A DNA stretch of 53,240 nucleotides from NCBI RefSeq assembly GCF_029840925.1, contig NZ_JAOCDM010000027.1:1-53240 (forward strand), in the 5' to 3' direction. Source of the stretch: Pseudomonas sp. GD03858 (GTDB lineage: Bacteria; Pseudomonadota; Gammaproteobacteria; Pseudomonadales; Pseudomonadaceae). The position numbers were made by a program, and so were the translations under genes. This document shows, in pieces, positions 35,139 through 43,011 of the stretch; within the stretch, counting starts at the first letter, position 1, and each line of letters opens with the position of its first letter. The notes beneath the pieces were generated by a model. That model did no database searches and had not been told where the DNA came from. It saw only the letters and a list, made by a program, of their open reading frames with translations.

Positions 35139-36255
35139 GCCGAGTGTCCACCGTGGCGATCACCGACATGCCCGGCAGCAGCCGCTGCGTGTCATCGGAG
35201 GTGGGTTCGAGGTGAATGCGCACCGGGAAACGCTGGACGATCTTGGTGAAATTGCCGGTGGCGTTGTCCGGCGGCAGCAACGCGAACACCGCGCCCGAAC
35301 CTGGCGAGACGCTGTCCACGGTACCGCGCCAGTGCTGGCCGAAGGTGTCCACTTCCAGCGTCACCGCTTGCCCGGGGCGCATATGCGCGAGCTGGGTTTC
35401 CTTGAAGTTGGCCACCACGTACGCCTCGGCCACCGGCACCACCGCCAACAGCGGCAGGCCGGGCGTCACGTATTGCTGCTGGCGTACCTTGCGCTGGCCG
35501 ACCATGCCGTCGAATGGCGCGCGGATCTCGGTGTCGGCCAGGGCGCTACGGGCCAGGTCCGCCTCCGCGCGCGCCTGCTCGAGGTCGGCCAGGCGTTGCT
35601 GCAACTCGGCCTCCAACTGGCGCCCCTGCTGGGCCAGCACCGCCTGGCGCGCGCGCTGGCGGGCCAGCTCGGCATCGGCGGCGCGCTGTACGGCGTTGGC
35701 CTGGATCCGGGTAGCCCGTGCCTGCTCCATGCGCTGCACGCTCGCCGCCTGCCATTGCGCCAGGTGCTGATAGCGTTGCCAGTCGGCCTCGGCCCGCTGC
35801 GCCTCGCCACGGCTGCCGCCGCGCTCGGCTTCGGCCCGGGCGATGGCCTGCACCTGTTCGTCCTGCTCGGCGGCGAACATGCGCAGGCGCATCCGTTGCA
35901 CCTGCACCGCCGCCTCGCTCACCGCCAGGCGCGCCTCGGCCTGGCGCAGGCGGTCACGAAAGTCGCGGGCATCCAGGCGCACCAGTAGATCCCCGGCCTT
36001 GACCGTGGCGTTGTCCGCCACCGTCACCTCGGCGACGTAACCGCTGACCCGGGCGCTGATCGGTGCCCAGTCGGCACGCACATAGGCGTCGTCGGTCTGC
36101 TGCAGAAAGCGTCCGTCGAGCCACCAATAGGCACCATAGGCGGCCGCCAGCAAGCCCAGTCCCCCGGCCAGGCCGAAGCGCAACAGGCGCTGCCGGCGCC
36201 GGGCGCGGGTTTGTTCGAAGGTGTGCTGGGGATCTGGGCTGACCGCCTGGTTCAT
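35128..36255 (-). CDS. HlyD/EmrA-family membrane-fusion (adaptor) protein
   Basis: This 375-residue protein has one N-terminal membrane helix (about residues 27-48), then the biotinyl-lipoyl-like half DDAYVRADWAPISARVSGYV (about residues 55-75). A long coiled-coil hairpin (about residues 110-220, rich in Q, R and A) follows, and then the second lipoyl half and beta barrel (ALADTEIRAPFDGMVGQRKV; PVAEAYVVANFKETQLAHMRPGQ). It is a periplasmic adaptor for the downstream DHA2 transporter. Translation is probably coupled through the 11-nt overlap. No TolC-like gene is in the window. Confidence 0.9.
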   Translation of the reverse strand: MNQAVSPDPQHTFEQTRARRRQRLLRFGLAGGLGLLAAAYGAYWWLDGRFLQQTDDAYVRADWAPISARVSGYVAEVTVADNATVKAGDLLVRLDARDFRDRLRQAEARLAVSEAAVQVQRMRLRMFAAEQDEQVQAIARAEAERGGSRGEAQRAEADWQRYQHLAQWQAASVQRMEQARATRIQANAVQRAADAELARQRARQAVLAQQGRQLEAELQQRLADLEQARAEADLARSALADTEIRAPFDGMVGQRKVRQQQYVTPGLPLLAVVPVAEAYVVANFKETQLAHMRPGQAVTLEVDTFGQHWRGTVDSVSPGSGAVFALLPPDNATGNFTKIVQRFPVRIHLEPTSDDTQRLLPGMSVIATVDTRHER

Positions 36256-36377
36256 GCTGGGCTCCGTCCGATGAAGGGGAGCGCCAGCGTACGGAATCCA
36301 ACGCTGTCGTTCGCTCGCGAATCAGCAGGTGATCGTCGCGAAATGGACAGCAGATCAACATGACTTCGACTGCCGTT

Positions 36378-37259
36378 TCAGCGCAGCAGGAATGCCAGCA
36401 CCTGTTGCGTCGCGGCTGCCGGATCTTCCTGCATGAAACAATGGCCGCCGGCTACCTGCTGTACGCTCACATGGCTGTTCAAACCTGCCAGGCGCCGCAC
36501 CGAGCGGGGCACGAACGGATAAGTGCGCTCGCCATGCAGAATCTGCGTCGGTGTGCGGATCTGTGCCAGCTGATGCCACATCCGCTCAGGGAACGAGCTG
36601 AAGATTTCCACCTCGCGGCTGGGCCTGCACTTGAGCACCACGCCTTCACCGCAGTCGCCGATGGCATGCTCCACGTAAGCCCGCAGCGCCTCGTCGCTCC
36701 AGCCCTTGAAGATGCCCCGGCCCTGCAGCGAGGCCAGCGCCGCCTCGCGATCGGGCCAGTGGCTACGCCGGGTCGCGGCCTTGCGCGCCAGTGCGTGGCG
36801 GCGGTGCAGGCCGACCATGGCGGCGGCGCCCATCATCCCGATCATGGGCCGGCTGAACAACACCGGGTCCAGCAGTACGGCGCGCTCGAACAACTCCGGT
36901 TCAGCCGCCAGGATCAGGCCGCTCAGTACACCGCCGAAGCTGTGTCCCAGCGCCAGGCGCGGCACCTCGCCATATTCGCCACGCCCCGCCTGGAAGGCCT
37001 CCACGGCCAGCGCCGCGGTGCGGTTCCAGCCACGGAAGTCACCACCGTGATCACTGTCGCCATGGCCCTGGACATCGCTCAGCCACAGGTCGAAATGCTC
37101 GCCCAGGCGCATGAGCATCGGTTGATAGACCAGGCCGCAAAAGCCATTGCCATGCAGGAAGTGCAACAACGGCCGGCCACTGGCTGGGGTCCGCCAACCG
37201 CGCAGGGTAAAGCCTTCGGCGCATTCATGGGACCAGGGAATCAACTCCATCGACTGCAC
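36378..37259 (-). CDS. Alpha/beta-hydrolase fold protein
   Basis: This 293-residue protein has the alpha/beta-hydrolase fold. The HGNGFCG oxyanion loop lies near residue 33, the nucleophile elbow LGHSFGG near residue 102, and a late VAGGHCFMQEDP segment supplies the catalytic histidine. No signal peptide is seen. It is similar in layout to the hydrolase at 5486-6265 but not obviously a close paralogue. It lies upstream of the efflux pair and downstream of the second LysE-like gene on the same strand. Substrate unknown. Confidence 0.85.
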   Translation of the reverse strand: MQSMELIPWSHECAEGFTLRGWRTPASGRPLLHFLHGNGFCGLVYQPMLMRLGEHFDLWLSDVQGHGDSDHGGDFRGWNRTAALAVEAFQAGRGEYGEVPRLALGHSFGGVLSGLILAAEPELFERAVLLDPVLFSRPMIGMMGAAAMVGLHRRHALARKAATRRSHWPDREAALASLQGRGIFKGWSDEALRAYVEHAIGDCGEGVVLKCRPSREVEIFSSFPERMWHQLAQIRTPTQILHGERTYPFVPRSVRRLAGLNSHVSVQQVAGGHCFMQEDPAAATQQVLAFLLR

Positions 37260-37268
37260 TCATCGGCT

Positions 37269-37889
37269 CTAGGAAAACGCCGATTCTACAAACAGCAGCG
37301 GATACAGCGAAATCACCAGCAACACGGCCATCAGGACATTGAACAGCACCACCGCGCGCGGATTGCGCAACAGGTTACGCAGCGCACTGCCGAACATCAC
37401 CCAGACCCCGACGCTGGGCAGGTTGACCAGGGCGAACACCAGGGCGATGACCAGGACGTTGAAAGCGTAGCCCTGGGCCGGGGTATAGGTGGTGATCGCG
37501 CCCACCGCCATCACCCAGGCCTTTGGGTTGACCCATTGGAACGCCGCCGCGCCCCAGAAGCCCAAAGGCTTGCGACTGCCAACGGCGTCGCCCGACATCG
37601 GCCCGGAGGTGGCGATCTTCCACGCCAGGTACAGCAGATACGCCGCGCCCACATAGCGTAGGATGCTGTACAGCGCAGGCCAGGCCTTGAACACCTCGCC
37701 CAGCCCCAAGCCCACCGCCAGCACCATCACCATGAAGCCGACGCTGATGCCCAAGGCATGGGGAATGCTGCGTCGCACGCCGAAATTCACCCCGGATGCC
37801 AGCAGCATGGTGTTGTTAGGACCGGGCGTGATGGACGAAACGAAGGCAAACAGCACGAAGGCGCTGAGCAGGTCGAGCGAGGCAAGCAT
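37269..37889 (-). CDS. LysE/RhtB family amino-acid exporter
   Basis: This 206-residue inner-membrane protein carries the LysE-family opening SSITPGPNNTMLLASGVNFG (about residues 18-37) and a second-half segment AAFQWVNPKAWVMAVGAI typical of the family. About six hydrophobic helices can be counted. It stands 9 nt upstream of the hydrolase gene on the same strand, so these two may be cotranscribed. It is a second, diverged member beside the one at 4741-5364; the exported solute is unknown. Confidence 0.9.
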   Translation of the reverse strand: MLASLDLLSAFVLFAFVSSITPGPNNTMLLASGVNFGVRRSIPHALGISVGFMVMVLAVGLGLGEVFKAWPALYSILRYVGAAYLLYLAWKIATSGPMSGDAVGSRKPLGFWGAAAFQWVNPKAWVMAVGAITTYTPAQGYAFNVLVIALVFALVNLPSVGVWVMFGSALRNLLRNPRAVVLFNVLMAVLLVISLYPLLFVESAFS

Positions 37890-37984
37890 GGCGGCGGTTC
37901 CATTTTAGGATTGTCGTGTCGCCACACTAGCGGAGCCTGGTTGCCAGCGACCGGTACAGTTGACCTAAATTGCACAGATACACT

Positions 37985-38188
37985 CTACTGAACCGGTTCG
38001 TCTGGATCGAAGATCGCCTCGATCGCGCGCTCGAACACCCGGGCGATGGTGAATGCCAGCGGCAGGCTGGGGTCGTAGCGCCCCGTCTCGATGGCATTGA
38101 CCGTCTGCCGCGACACCCCCAGGCGCTCGGCCAGCTCGGCCTGCGACCAGCCCATCTCGGCGCGCAGGGCGCGCATATGGTTGTTCAT
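37985..38188 (-). CDS. Small XRE/Cro-type helix-turn-helix regulator
   Basis: The 67-residue product is a minimal HTH_3 domain: MRALRAEMGWSQAELAERLG then VSRQTVNAIETGRYDPSL. The recognition helix is around residues 26-36. It resembles YozG/YgzD-type regulators that usually sit beside a small membrane protein. Its start overlaps the end of the membrane-protein gene by 4 nt (ATGA), so the two are coupled. The paired palindromes upstream of the operon suggest autorepression. A longer frame upstream exists but runs through the membrane-protein gene out of frame and is not coding. Confidence 0.87.
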   Translation of the reverse strand: MNNHMRALRAEMGWSQAELAERLGVSRQTVNAIETGRYDPSLPLAFTIARVFERAIEAIFDPDEPVQ

Positions 38189-38559
38189 CGATAACGCCTT
38201 ACGCCCACCCAGGTTCCCATCATCCACAGCAGGCCCATCAGCGGCCAGACCATGAACATCGACAGGCGCGGGAAGCCCGCCGTCTCCAGGAAACCATAGC
38301 TGAAGGTCAGCAATGCGGTGATGACGAACGCCAGGCCCAGGGCTTCGAGCTGGATCCGGCGCATCATCTCGTCCAGTTGGCGCAACTGACCGATGCAAGC
38401 CCAGGCCATGACCAGCAAGGCCGGCACCGGCAGCAGCGCCAGAGCCACCTTGAGCACGCCCGTGGACATCGCCTGCAGGAAGTGGCTGCTGAGCAGCACG
38501 CAGGCGCAATAGGCGAGCATCGACGCGATGAACAGGTTGCGATAACGCTTGTGCAGCAT
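38185..38559 (-). CDS. Small inner-membrane protein paired with the XRE regulator
   Basis: This 124-residue protein has about four transmembrane helices (YRNLFIASMLAYCACVLLS; VALALLPVPALLVMAWACIG; LGLAFVITALLTFSYGFL; MFMVWPLMGLLWMMGTWVG). The ATG at 38559 is chosen because GGAGGT lies 7 nt upstream; an earlier ATG at 38574 lies in the operator. No function is known for this type. Pairs of a short XRE regulator and such a membrane protein recur in bacteria, and the regulator probably senses or controls its partner. Confidence 0.75.
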   Translation of the reverse strand: MLHKRYRNLFIASMLAYCACVLLSSHFLQAMSTGVLKVALALLPVPALLVMAWACIGQLRQLDEMMRRIQLEALGLAFVITALLTFSYGFLETAGFPRLSMFMVWPLMGLLWMMGTWVGVRRYR

Positions 38560-38573
38560 GGTAACGACCTCCA

Positions 38574-38629
38574 TGTAAAGGGTGCTTTACACTAGAGGCA
38601 CTACCCTGCAATGTCAAACATGCTTTACA
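38574..38629 (-). promoter_or_regulatory. Promoter with two 7-4-7 operator palindromes for the XRE operon
   Basis: On the minus strand a sigma-70 promoter reads TTGACA (38612-38617), 17 nt, TAGTGT (38589-38594). Two palindromes of the same 7-4-7 design overlap it: TGTAAAG-GGTG-CTTTACA at 38574-38591, perfect, and TGTCAAA-CATG-CTTTACA at 38612-38629, imperfect. Their centres are 38 bp apart. One covers the -35 box and the other the -10 box and start, which is the geometry expected for repression by the XRE protein encoded in this operon. Confidence 0.65.
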
Positions 38630-38690
38630 TATCGGCAAGCCAGGGCATTGCCGCTACCATCGCCTCCAGCCCAATCACAAGGAAGCCCCC

Positions 38691-39170
38691 ATGAGTGTGA
38701 CCATCCGCCCCGCAGTACGCAGCGACGCCGCACAGATCCTCGCCTTCGTCACCGAGCTGGCCGACTACGAACGCGCCCGTCATGAAGTGGTGGCGACCCT
38801 CGCCGATATCGAGCACAGCCTGTTCGATGAAGGCAGCACCGTGCATAGCCTGATCTGCGAGCGTGAGGGCCAAGCCATCGGCTTTGCCGTGTATTTCTAC
38901 AGCTATTCCACCTGGCTGGGACGCAACGGCATCTACCTCGAAGACCTGTACGTGAGCCCGCAACAACGCGGCGACGGCGCTGGGCGCAAGCTGCTGCGAC
39001 ATATCGCCCGGGAGGCACTGGAAAACGACTGCGGGCGCCTGGAGTGGAGCGTGCTGGACTGGAACGAGCCGGCCATCGGCTTCTACCGTTCGCTGGGCGC
39101 CGAGCCGCAGGACGAGTGGGTTCGCTATCGCCTCGATGGCGAGCGTCTGCGTCAGTTCGCCGAAGGCTGA
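38691..39170 (+). CDS. GNAT-family N-acetyltransferase
   Basis: This 159-residue protein covers one GNAT domain. It begins TIRPAVRSDAAQILAFV, has the acetyl-CoA-binding motif A LEDLYVSPQQRGDGAGRKLL (about residues 83-102, with the Q-R-G-x-G-x-G-like loop) and motif B WSVLDWNEPAIGFYRSLGA. It resembles the spermidine/thialysine acetyltransferase (SSAT-like) subgroup, which carries the YFYSYSTWLGRNGIYLEDL segment. The substrate is probably a polyamine or amino acid analogue. AAGGA precedes the ATG. It is convergent with the gspC-like gene, overlapping by 19 nt. Confidence 0.88.
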   Translation: MSVTIRPAVRSDAAQILAFVTELADYERARHEVVATLADIEHSLFDEGSTVHSLICEREGQAIGFAVYFYSYSTWLGRNGIYLEDLYVSPQQRGDGAGRKLLRHIAREALENDCGRLEWSVLDWNEPAIGFYRSLGAEPQDEWVRYRLDGERLRQFAEG

Positions 39171-39592
39171 GGCGCTTCACCCGGAAACGGCGTGCGTGCC
39201 AGCACAGGCACTTCCACGCGGCTACGCTGGCCGCCGCGCTCGATCAACAACCCGCTGGCCTCGATGGCGACCAGACGCACGCCCCGGGCCAGTTCCTCGC
39301 CATCACGCACCGCCCGGGCCGGGCCACCGTCGAGGCTGACGATGGCCACCGCGCCCTGGCTGCCGGCCATCACCCCGCTGACCTTGATGTCCACCTGCAG
39401 CGGGATGTTCGCGAACCAGCGACCCGCCGGGGTTTCTTCCGGCGCCTGGGCCACGCTCGGCTGCGCCACGGCCATCACCTGCGCCGGTTGCAGCAGCACG
39501 ATGGCCCAGGTCGCCAGCCCGGCGAGCGCAAGCAGCGCGCCCGACGCCTGCAGCAGCGGGCCCAGGGCAAGATCGAAACGGGCGATGGGCAT
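39152..39592 (-). CDS. Type II secretion GspC-like inner-membrane protein (HxcP-like)
   Basis: The 146-residue product starts at the ATG at 39592, with AAGGAG nine nt upstream. It has an N-terminal transmembrane helix (about residues 15-35) and then a homology-region (HR) domain with VSGVMAGSQGAVAIVSLDGGPARAV followed by GVRLVAIEASGLLIERGG. This is the GspC layout without a PDZ or coiled-coil tail. GspC links the inner-membrane platform to the outer-membrane secretin. The position next to gspH-, gspJ- and VreR-like genes corresponds to hxcP in the hxc locus of P. aeruginosa. It is divergent from gspH. Confidence 0.78.
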   Translation of the reverse strand: MPIARFDLALGPLLQASGALLALAGLATWAIVLLQPAQVMAVAQPSVAQAPEETPAGRWFANIPLQVDIKVSGVMAGSQGAVAIVSLDGGPARAVRDGEELARGVRLVAIEASGLLIERGGQRSRVEVPVLARTPFPGEAPQPSAN

Positions 39593-39708
39593 GTTCAGGG
39601 GCTCCTTGTGTACCTGCCAGCCAACATACCGGGTAATTCTCACGGTTTTGTTTCACATCGCGATCATCTTCGTCGGGCAAGCTGCCAGTCAGGACAAGGA
39701 GCAGCCCC

Positions 39709-40143
39709 GTGAACGGACAACGCGGTTTCACCCTGATCGAACTGATGGTGGTGCTGGTGATCGTGGGTATCGCCAGCGCCGCCATCAGCCTGAGCATCCG
39801 CCCCGACCCTGGCAAACACCTGCGGGCCGATGGCGAGCGCCTGGCACTCATGCTGGAGTTGGCGCGCAGCGAGGCCCAGGCCGATGGCCAGCCCCTGCGC
39901 TGGCAAGTCGACCACGACGGCTACGGTTTCGTGCGCGCCGATGGCCGGCTGGTCGACGAAGGTCCGCTCAAGCACCGCCGCTGGCAGGCCGACACCGTCA
40001 AGGTCCAGGTCGAGCCCCGCGGGGCGGTATGGCTGGACGGCGAATGGATCGGCGCCCCGCTGACCGTGCGCCTGCGCAGCGGCCCGGTGCTGGTGCGCCT
40101 GGCCAGCGACGGCGCCGGGAAATTCCGGGTTAGCCAGCCATGA
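39709..40143 (+). CDS. Type II secretion minor pseudopilin GspH-like (HxcU-like)
   Basis: This 144-residue protein has the type IV prepilin leader: MNGQRG is cut before FTLIELMVVLVIVGIASAAI, with glutamate at mature position 5. The mature part is beta-rich (LRWQVDHDGYGFVRADG; GAVWLDGEWIGAPLTV), matching minor pseudopilin GspH. It should sit at the tip region of the secretion pseudopilus. The next pseudopilin gene overlaps it by 4 nt (ATGA). The order next to the VreR-like gene fits hxcU. Confidence 0.85.
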   Translation: MNGQRGFTLIELMVVLVIVGIASAAISLSIRPDPGKHLRADGERLALMLELARSEAQADGQPLRWQVDHDGYGFVRADGRLVDEGPLKHRRWQADTVKVQVEPRGAVWLDGEWIGAPLTVRLRSGPVLVRLASDGAGKFRVSQP

Positions 40144-40733
40144 ACCGGCAACGCGGCTTCACCCTGATCGAAGTGATGATCGCGATCCTGCTGATGGCGG
40201 TGGTCAGCCTGATCGCCTGGCGCGGGCTCGACAGCGTCAGCCGCGCCGACCGCCATGTACGCCAGGCCAGCGAAGCGCACCAGGCGGTGCTGCGGGTATT
40301 CCAGCAGTTGGAGCGCGACCTGGCCCTGCGCGCCACCGTGGAACTGCTGGAACCACCCCTGCCCGGTCGCGAGCCACCGGGCAAGCCGGCACTGCCAGCG
40401 ATTCGTGCCCGCGCCGACCGCCTGGAACTGGTTCGTGCGGGAGCCATCCCCGGTAGCGGCCTGCAGCGGGTCCGCTGGTACGTGCGCGCAGGCACCCTGT
40501 ATCGTGCCGCCGCGCCGCTGCGCGAGCGCTATCCACTACCGGCCCCCGAGATGGCCGTGGCCGTATTGGACAACGTGACGACTTTCAGCCTGCGCCGCTG
40601 GCAACCCGACAAGGGCTGGCAAGGACCGGACAGCCAGGCGCACGACGCTCCCGCAGGTCTGGAGATACGTCTGGGCTGGCGTGGCAGTCAAGGTGAAGAG
40701 CGCTATCGTCAGGTGCTGGGGCCGTTCAACTGA
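40140..40733 (+). CDS. Type II secretion minor pseudopilin GspJ-like (HxcW-like)
   Basis: This 197-residue protein has the prepilin leader MNRQRG followed by FTLIEVMIAILLMAVVSLIAW with the mature +5 glutamate. The remaining part has GspJ features: GLDSVSRADRHVRQA, then FQQLERDLALRA and the ending GWRGSQGEERYRQVLGPF. GspJ, GspI and GspK form the pseudopilus tip complex. Genes for GspI and GspK do not occur here. It ends overlapping the convergent FecR-like gene by 8 nt. In P. aeruginosa the corresponding gene next to vreR is hxcW. Confidence 0.85.
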   Translation: MNRQRGFTLIEVMIAILLMAVVSLIAWRGLDSVSRADRHVRQASEAHQAVLRVFQQLERDLALRATVELLEPPLPGREPPGKPALPAIRARADRLELVRAGAIPGSGLQRVRWYVRAGTLYRAAAPLRERYPLPAPEMAVAVLDNVTTFSLRRWQPDKGWQGPDSQAHDAPAGLEIRLGWRGSQGEERYRQVLGPFN

Positions 40734-41634
40734 CCAGCACCACACCGCCTGGCAGCTCGAGGCAACGAGCGCCATAAGCGCTGCGGATCAGTTCGGCGGC
40801 CTGGGCCAGTTGCTCGAAACTGAACCGGGCCTGCACCCGGCGGCGCCCCAGTGACGGGTTGAGCAGAATCAGGCGTCCAGGGCGATAGCGATTGATCTCA
40901 TCGATCACCTGGGCCAGTGGCGCATCGCGAAACACCAGCATGCGCTCTCTCCAGGACATCACCTGTCCAATATCGAATGCCGCCGGCGCGCTGACTCGCT
41001 GCGCGCCGTAACGCAGCTGAAGCCCGGCCGGCAGGTTCTCGACCTGCCCCAGAGCGGCGATGCGCAGTTCACCGCTCAGGCAGGTGACGCACACCCCCTC
41101 GTCGTCTTCACGCACGTTGAACCGCGCGAGGTCGGCACTGATCAGCCCTTGCCCGGCACGCACCTGTACAGGCTGACGGGCCTGGACCTCGATCTCGCCC
41201 CCCAACAGCGCGATGCCGTGCCGCTCCCGGCTGACCTGGGTACGTACGTTCAGCTCCAGTTCGATGCCCGCCGCCAGCTCGACGCGGCGCTGTTCGCCCG
41301 CCTCGGTGGCGAATGCCACGGGGGGCGCGGCAAGATCCTCCAGCAGGCCGCCACGCCAGACCAGCAGCGCCGCCGAAGCCGCCACCGCGCCGCCCAGCAG
41401 GGCACGCCTGCCCAGCACAGGCATGGGCGCCACCTGACGGGCCTGACGCGCCGCTGGCCCCAACAGGTGCCAGAGCTGTCGAGCCTGGGCGAACGCCTCG
41501 GCATGGGCCGGGCTGCGCGCGCACCACTGTCGCAGGGCCTGAGCGTCGGCATGGGTGGCCTGACCGGAAGTCAGCCGCACGAGCCAGTCCTGGGCCTGGC
41601 GCTGCAAGTCGGGATCGGGCGAAATCTGAGGCAT
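40726..41634 (-). CDS. FecR-family anti-sigma regulator (VreR-like)
   Basis: The 302-residue product starts at the ATG at 41634; a TTG at 41667 overlapping the sigma-factor stop codon is an alternative. It has a cytoplasmic anti-sigma N-terminus (QAQDWLVRLTSGQATHADAQALRQWC), one transmembrane helix (RALLGGAVAASAALLVWRGG, about residues 75-95) and a periplasmic FecR domain with a C-terminal STN-like part (VIDEINRYRPGRLILLNPSL). It should hold the ECF sigma factor inactive until a signal reaches it. Gene order with the STN protein and sigma factor matches vreAIR. Confidence 0.82.
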   Translation of the reverse strand: MPQISPDPDLQRQAQDWLVRLTSGQATHADAQALRQWCARSPAHAEAFAQARQLWHLLGPAARQARQVAPMPVLGRRALLGGAVAASAALLVWRGGLLEDLAAPPVAFATEAGEQRRVELAAGIELELNVRTQVSRERHGIALLGGEIEVQARQPVQVRAGQGLISADLARFNVREDDEGVCVTCLSGELRIAALGQVENLPAGLQLRYGAQRVSAPAAFDIGQVMSWRERMLVFRDAPLAQVIDEINRYRPGRLILLNPSLGRRRVQARFSFEQLAQAAELIRSAYGARCLELPGGVVLVS

Positions 41635-41663
41635 GGCATTCACATGAGAAAGTCGACTATTGA

Positions 41664-42206
41664 TCAAGACGGTTTTCCCGCGCCCGGACCGAACCGCTGA
41701 AATACTTTTCTATCCAGGCGCTGCGCGCAATGCCCCAGCGCCGCCTTGAGTTCCTTCTCCACCGTGCGCGTGGAAATGCCGAAACGCTGGGAAATCTCCT
41801 GGTGCGAGGCCTCTTCCAGGCGGGCCGCAATGAAAATCCGTCGCCGCCGTGCCGGCAGCTCGTAAAGCGCGCCCAGCAGATTCTGGATTTCGCGCTGGCC
41901 ACCGACGATACGTGCCGGATCCTGGTCTTCGGCGACCTGCAACAACGCCTCTATTTCGCCACCGGTCAGCAACCGGGCGTCGGCCTCGCGGCGATCGGCG
42001 GCGACATTCAGGGCCATGCGGTACAGGTAGGCATCGGGCTTGCGCAGATCGTGCACCGCCTCCATGCGATCGACCCGCAGGTAGGTTTCCTGCAGCACAT
42101 CGTTGGCCAGGTCATCCGAGCCGAGCCTGCGCCTCAGGCGCACCCGCAACGCGTCGTAGGACGTCAGAAACAGCTTGACCAGCGCACTGTCCCGAGGTTT
42201 GTTCAT
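41664..42206 (-). CDS. ECF-family RNA polymerase sigma factor (VreI-like)
   Basis: This 180-residue protein starts at the ATG at 42206 with AAGGAG ten nt upstream. Region 2 is at LKVKLF-to-DLANDVLQETYLRVD (about residues 12-60), and region 4 at LPARRRRIFIAARLEEASHQEISQRFGISTRTVEKELKAAL (about residues 115-160), whose helix-turn-helix reads the -35 box. It belongs to the FecI-like iron-starvation/surface-signalling class. It overlaps the STN gene by 4 nt and lies directly before the FecR gene, so all three form one operon. Confidence 0.9.
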   Translation of the reverse strand: MNKPRDSALVKLFLTSYDALRVRLRRRLGSDDLANDVLQETYLRVDRMEAVHDLRKPDAYLYRMALNVAADRREADARLLTGGEIEALLQVAEDQDPARIVGGQREIQNLLGALYELPARRRRIFIAARLEEASHQEISQRFGISTRTVEKELKAALGHCAQRLDRKVFQRFGPGAGKPS

Positions 42207-42850
42207 GCCGCCGCAGCTCCTTGCGAAAGTGGGCAATCCATAGGTACCGGGCGTAGCAGCAAAGTGATCGGCTGCGCCAAGGATGTCGGTGGCGCGCCCT
42301 CGAGGCGTACCGCATGCAAGCGTTCGATGACCGCGGCATCACGGGCGAAATCGCCGGTCGATGCCAGCAAGCGGCTCTGCGCGATCTGGCCACGGGCATC
42401 GATCCAGATCTGCAAGGCCGCCCTATAGCTGCCGGGGCGGGTCAATGCCGAGGTGCACAACGCGCGCTCGACCGCCATTTGCAACGCCTGCCCGTAACCT
42501 CCGGCAGACACGCCCGTCGCCGGGCTACGCCGTGTTGCGACCGGAAAACGCAACGGCAACAGGGTGAAGCCACCGCTACCGCTGTAGCGGGCCAGTAGCC
42601 CGGTGCCCCGCAACAATCGCTGCAGGCCTTCGCGCGCGGTATAGCGTCCTTGCACCAGGCTGGAACGCTGCCCGGTGAGCAAGGCCTGGTCCACCAGCAC
42701 CGCCAGGCCGCTCTGCCGGCCGAAGCTGTCCAGCGCCTGATCCAGCGGCTGTGCCGGGATCTCCAGGGTCAGCAGCGGTTGCGCGCGCAAGGACAGCGGC
42801 GCGACCAGCCACCCCAGCATCAGCATGCCGACCACAAGCAATGCACGCAC
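42203..42850 (-). CDS. Periplasmic STN-domain protein with TonB-like C-terminus (VreA-like)
   Basis: The 215-residue product starts at a GTG (42850) with AAGGAGG eleven nt upstream. A signal peptide ends near LSLRAQ, and a secretin/TonB short N-terminal domain covers about residues 25-100 (LEIPAQPLDQALDSFGRQSGLAVLVDQ). The C-terminal part, IWIDARGQIAQSRLLASTGDFARDAAVIERL, resembles the TonB C-terminal domain. There is no beta-barrel receptor. This unusual STN-plus-TonB-like layout is that of VreA in P. aeruginosa, whose operon also encodes sigma VreI and anti-sigma VreR. It probably relays a periplasmic signal to the FecR protein. Confidence 0.75.
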   Translation of the reverse strand: MRALLVVGMLMLGWLVAPLSLRAQPLLTLEIPAQPLDQALDSFGRQSGLAVLVDQALLTGQRSSLVQGRYTAREGLQRLLRGTGLLARYSGSGGFTLLPLRFPVATRRSPATGVSAGGYGQALQMAVERALCTSALTRPGSYRAALQIWIDARGQIAQSRLLASTGDFARDAAVIERLHAVRLEGAPPTSLAQPITLLLRPVPMDCPLSQGAAAA

Positions 42851-43011
42851 GGATTGACTGGCCTCCTTGCTGGCCGCCGTCGCCGGGGAAACGTCATCCT
42901 GGGGCCAATGTATGACGCTGTGGTGACAGCCAGCGGCAACCAAAGCTTCACCCAGGGACAAACCAGCCAGGGCTAGACTTGCCTCTGGATCCATCGCAAG
43001 GAGTACTCACC

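Noticed and set aside
40726..41667. TTG start of the FecR-like gene overlapping the sigma-factor stop (TTGA)
   Set aside because: No Shine-Dalgarno sequence fits it, and the ATG at 41634 begins the family-like N-terminus; kept only as an alternative.
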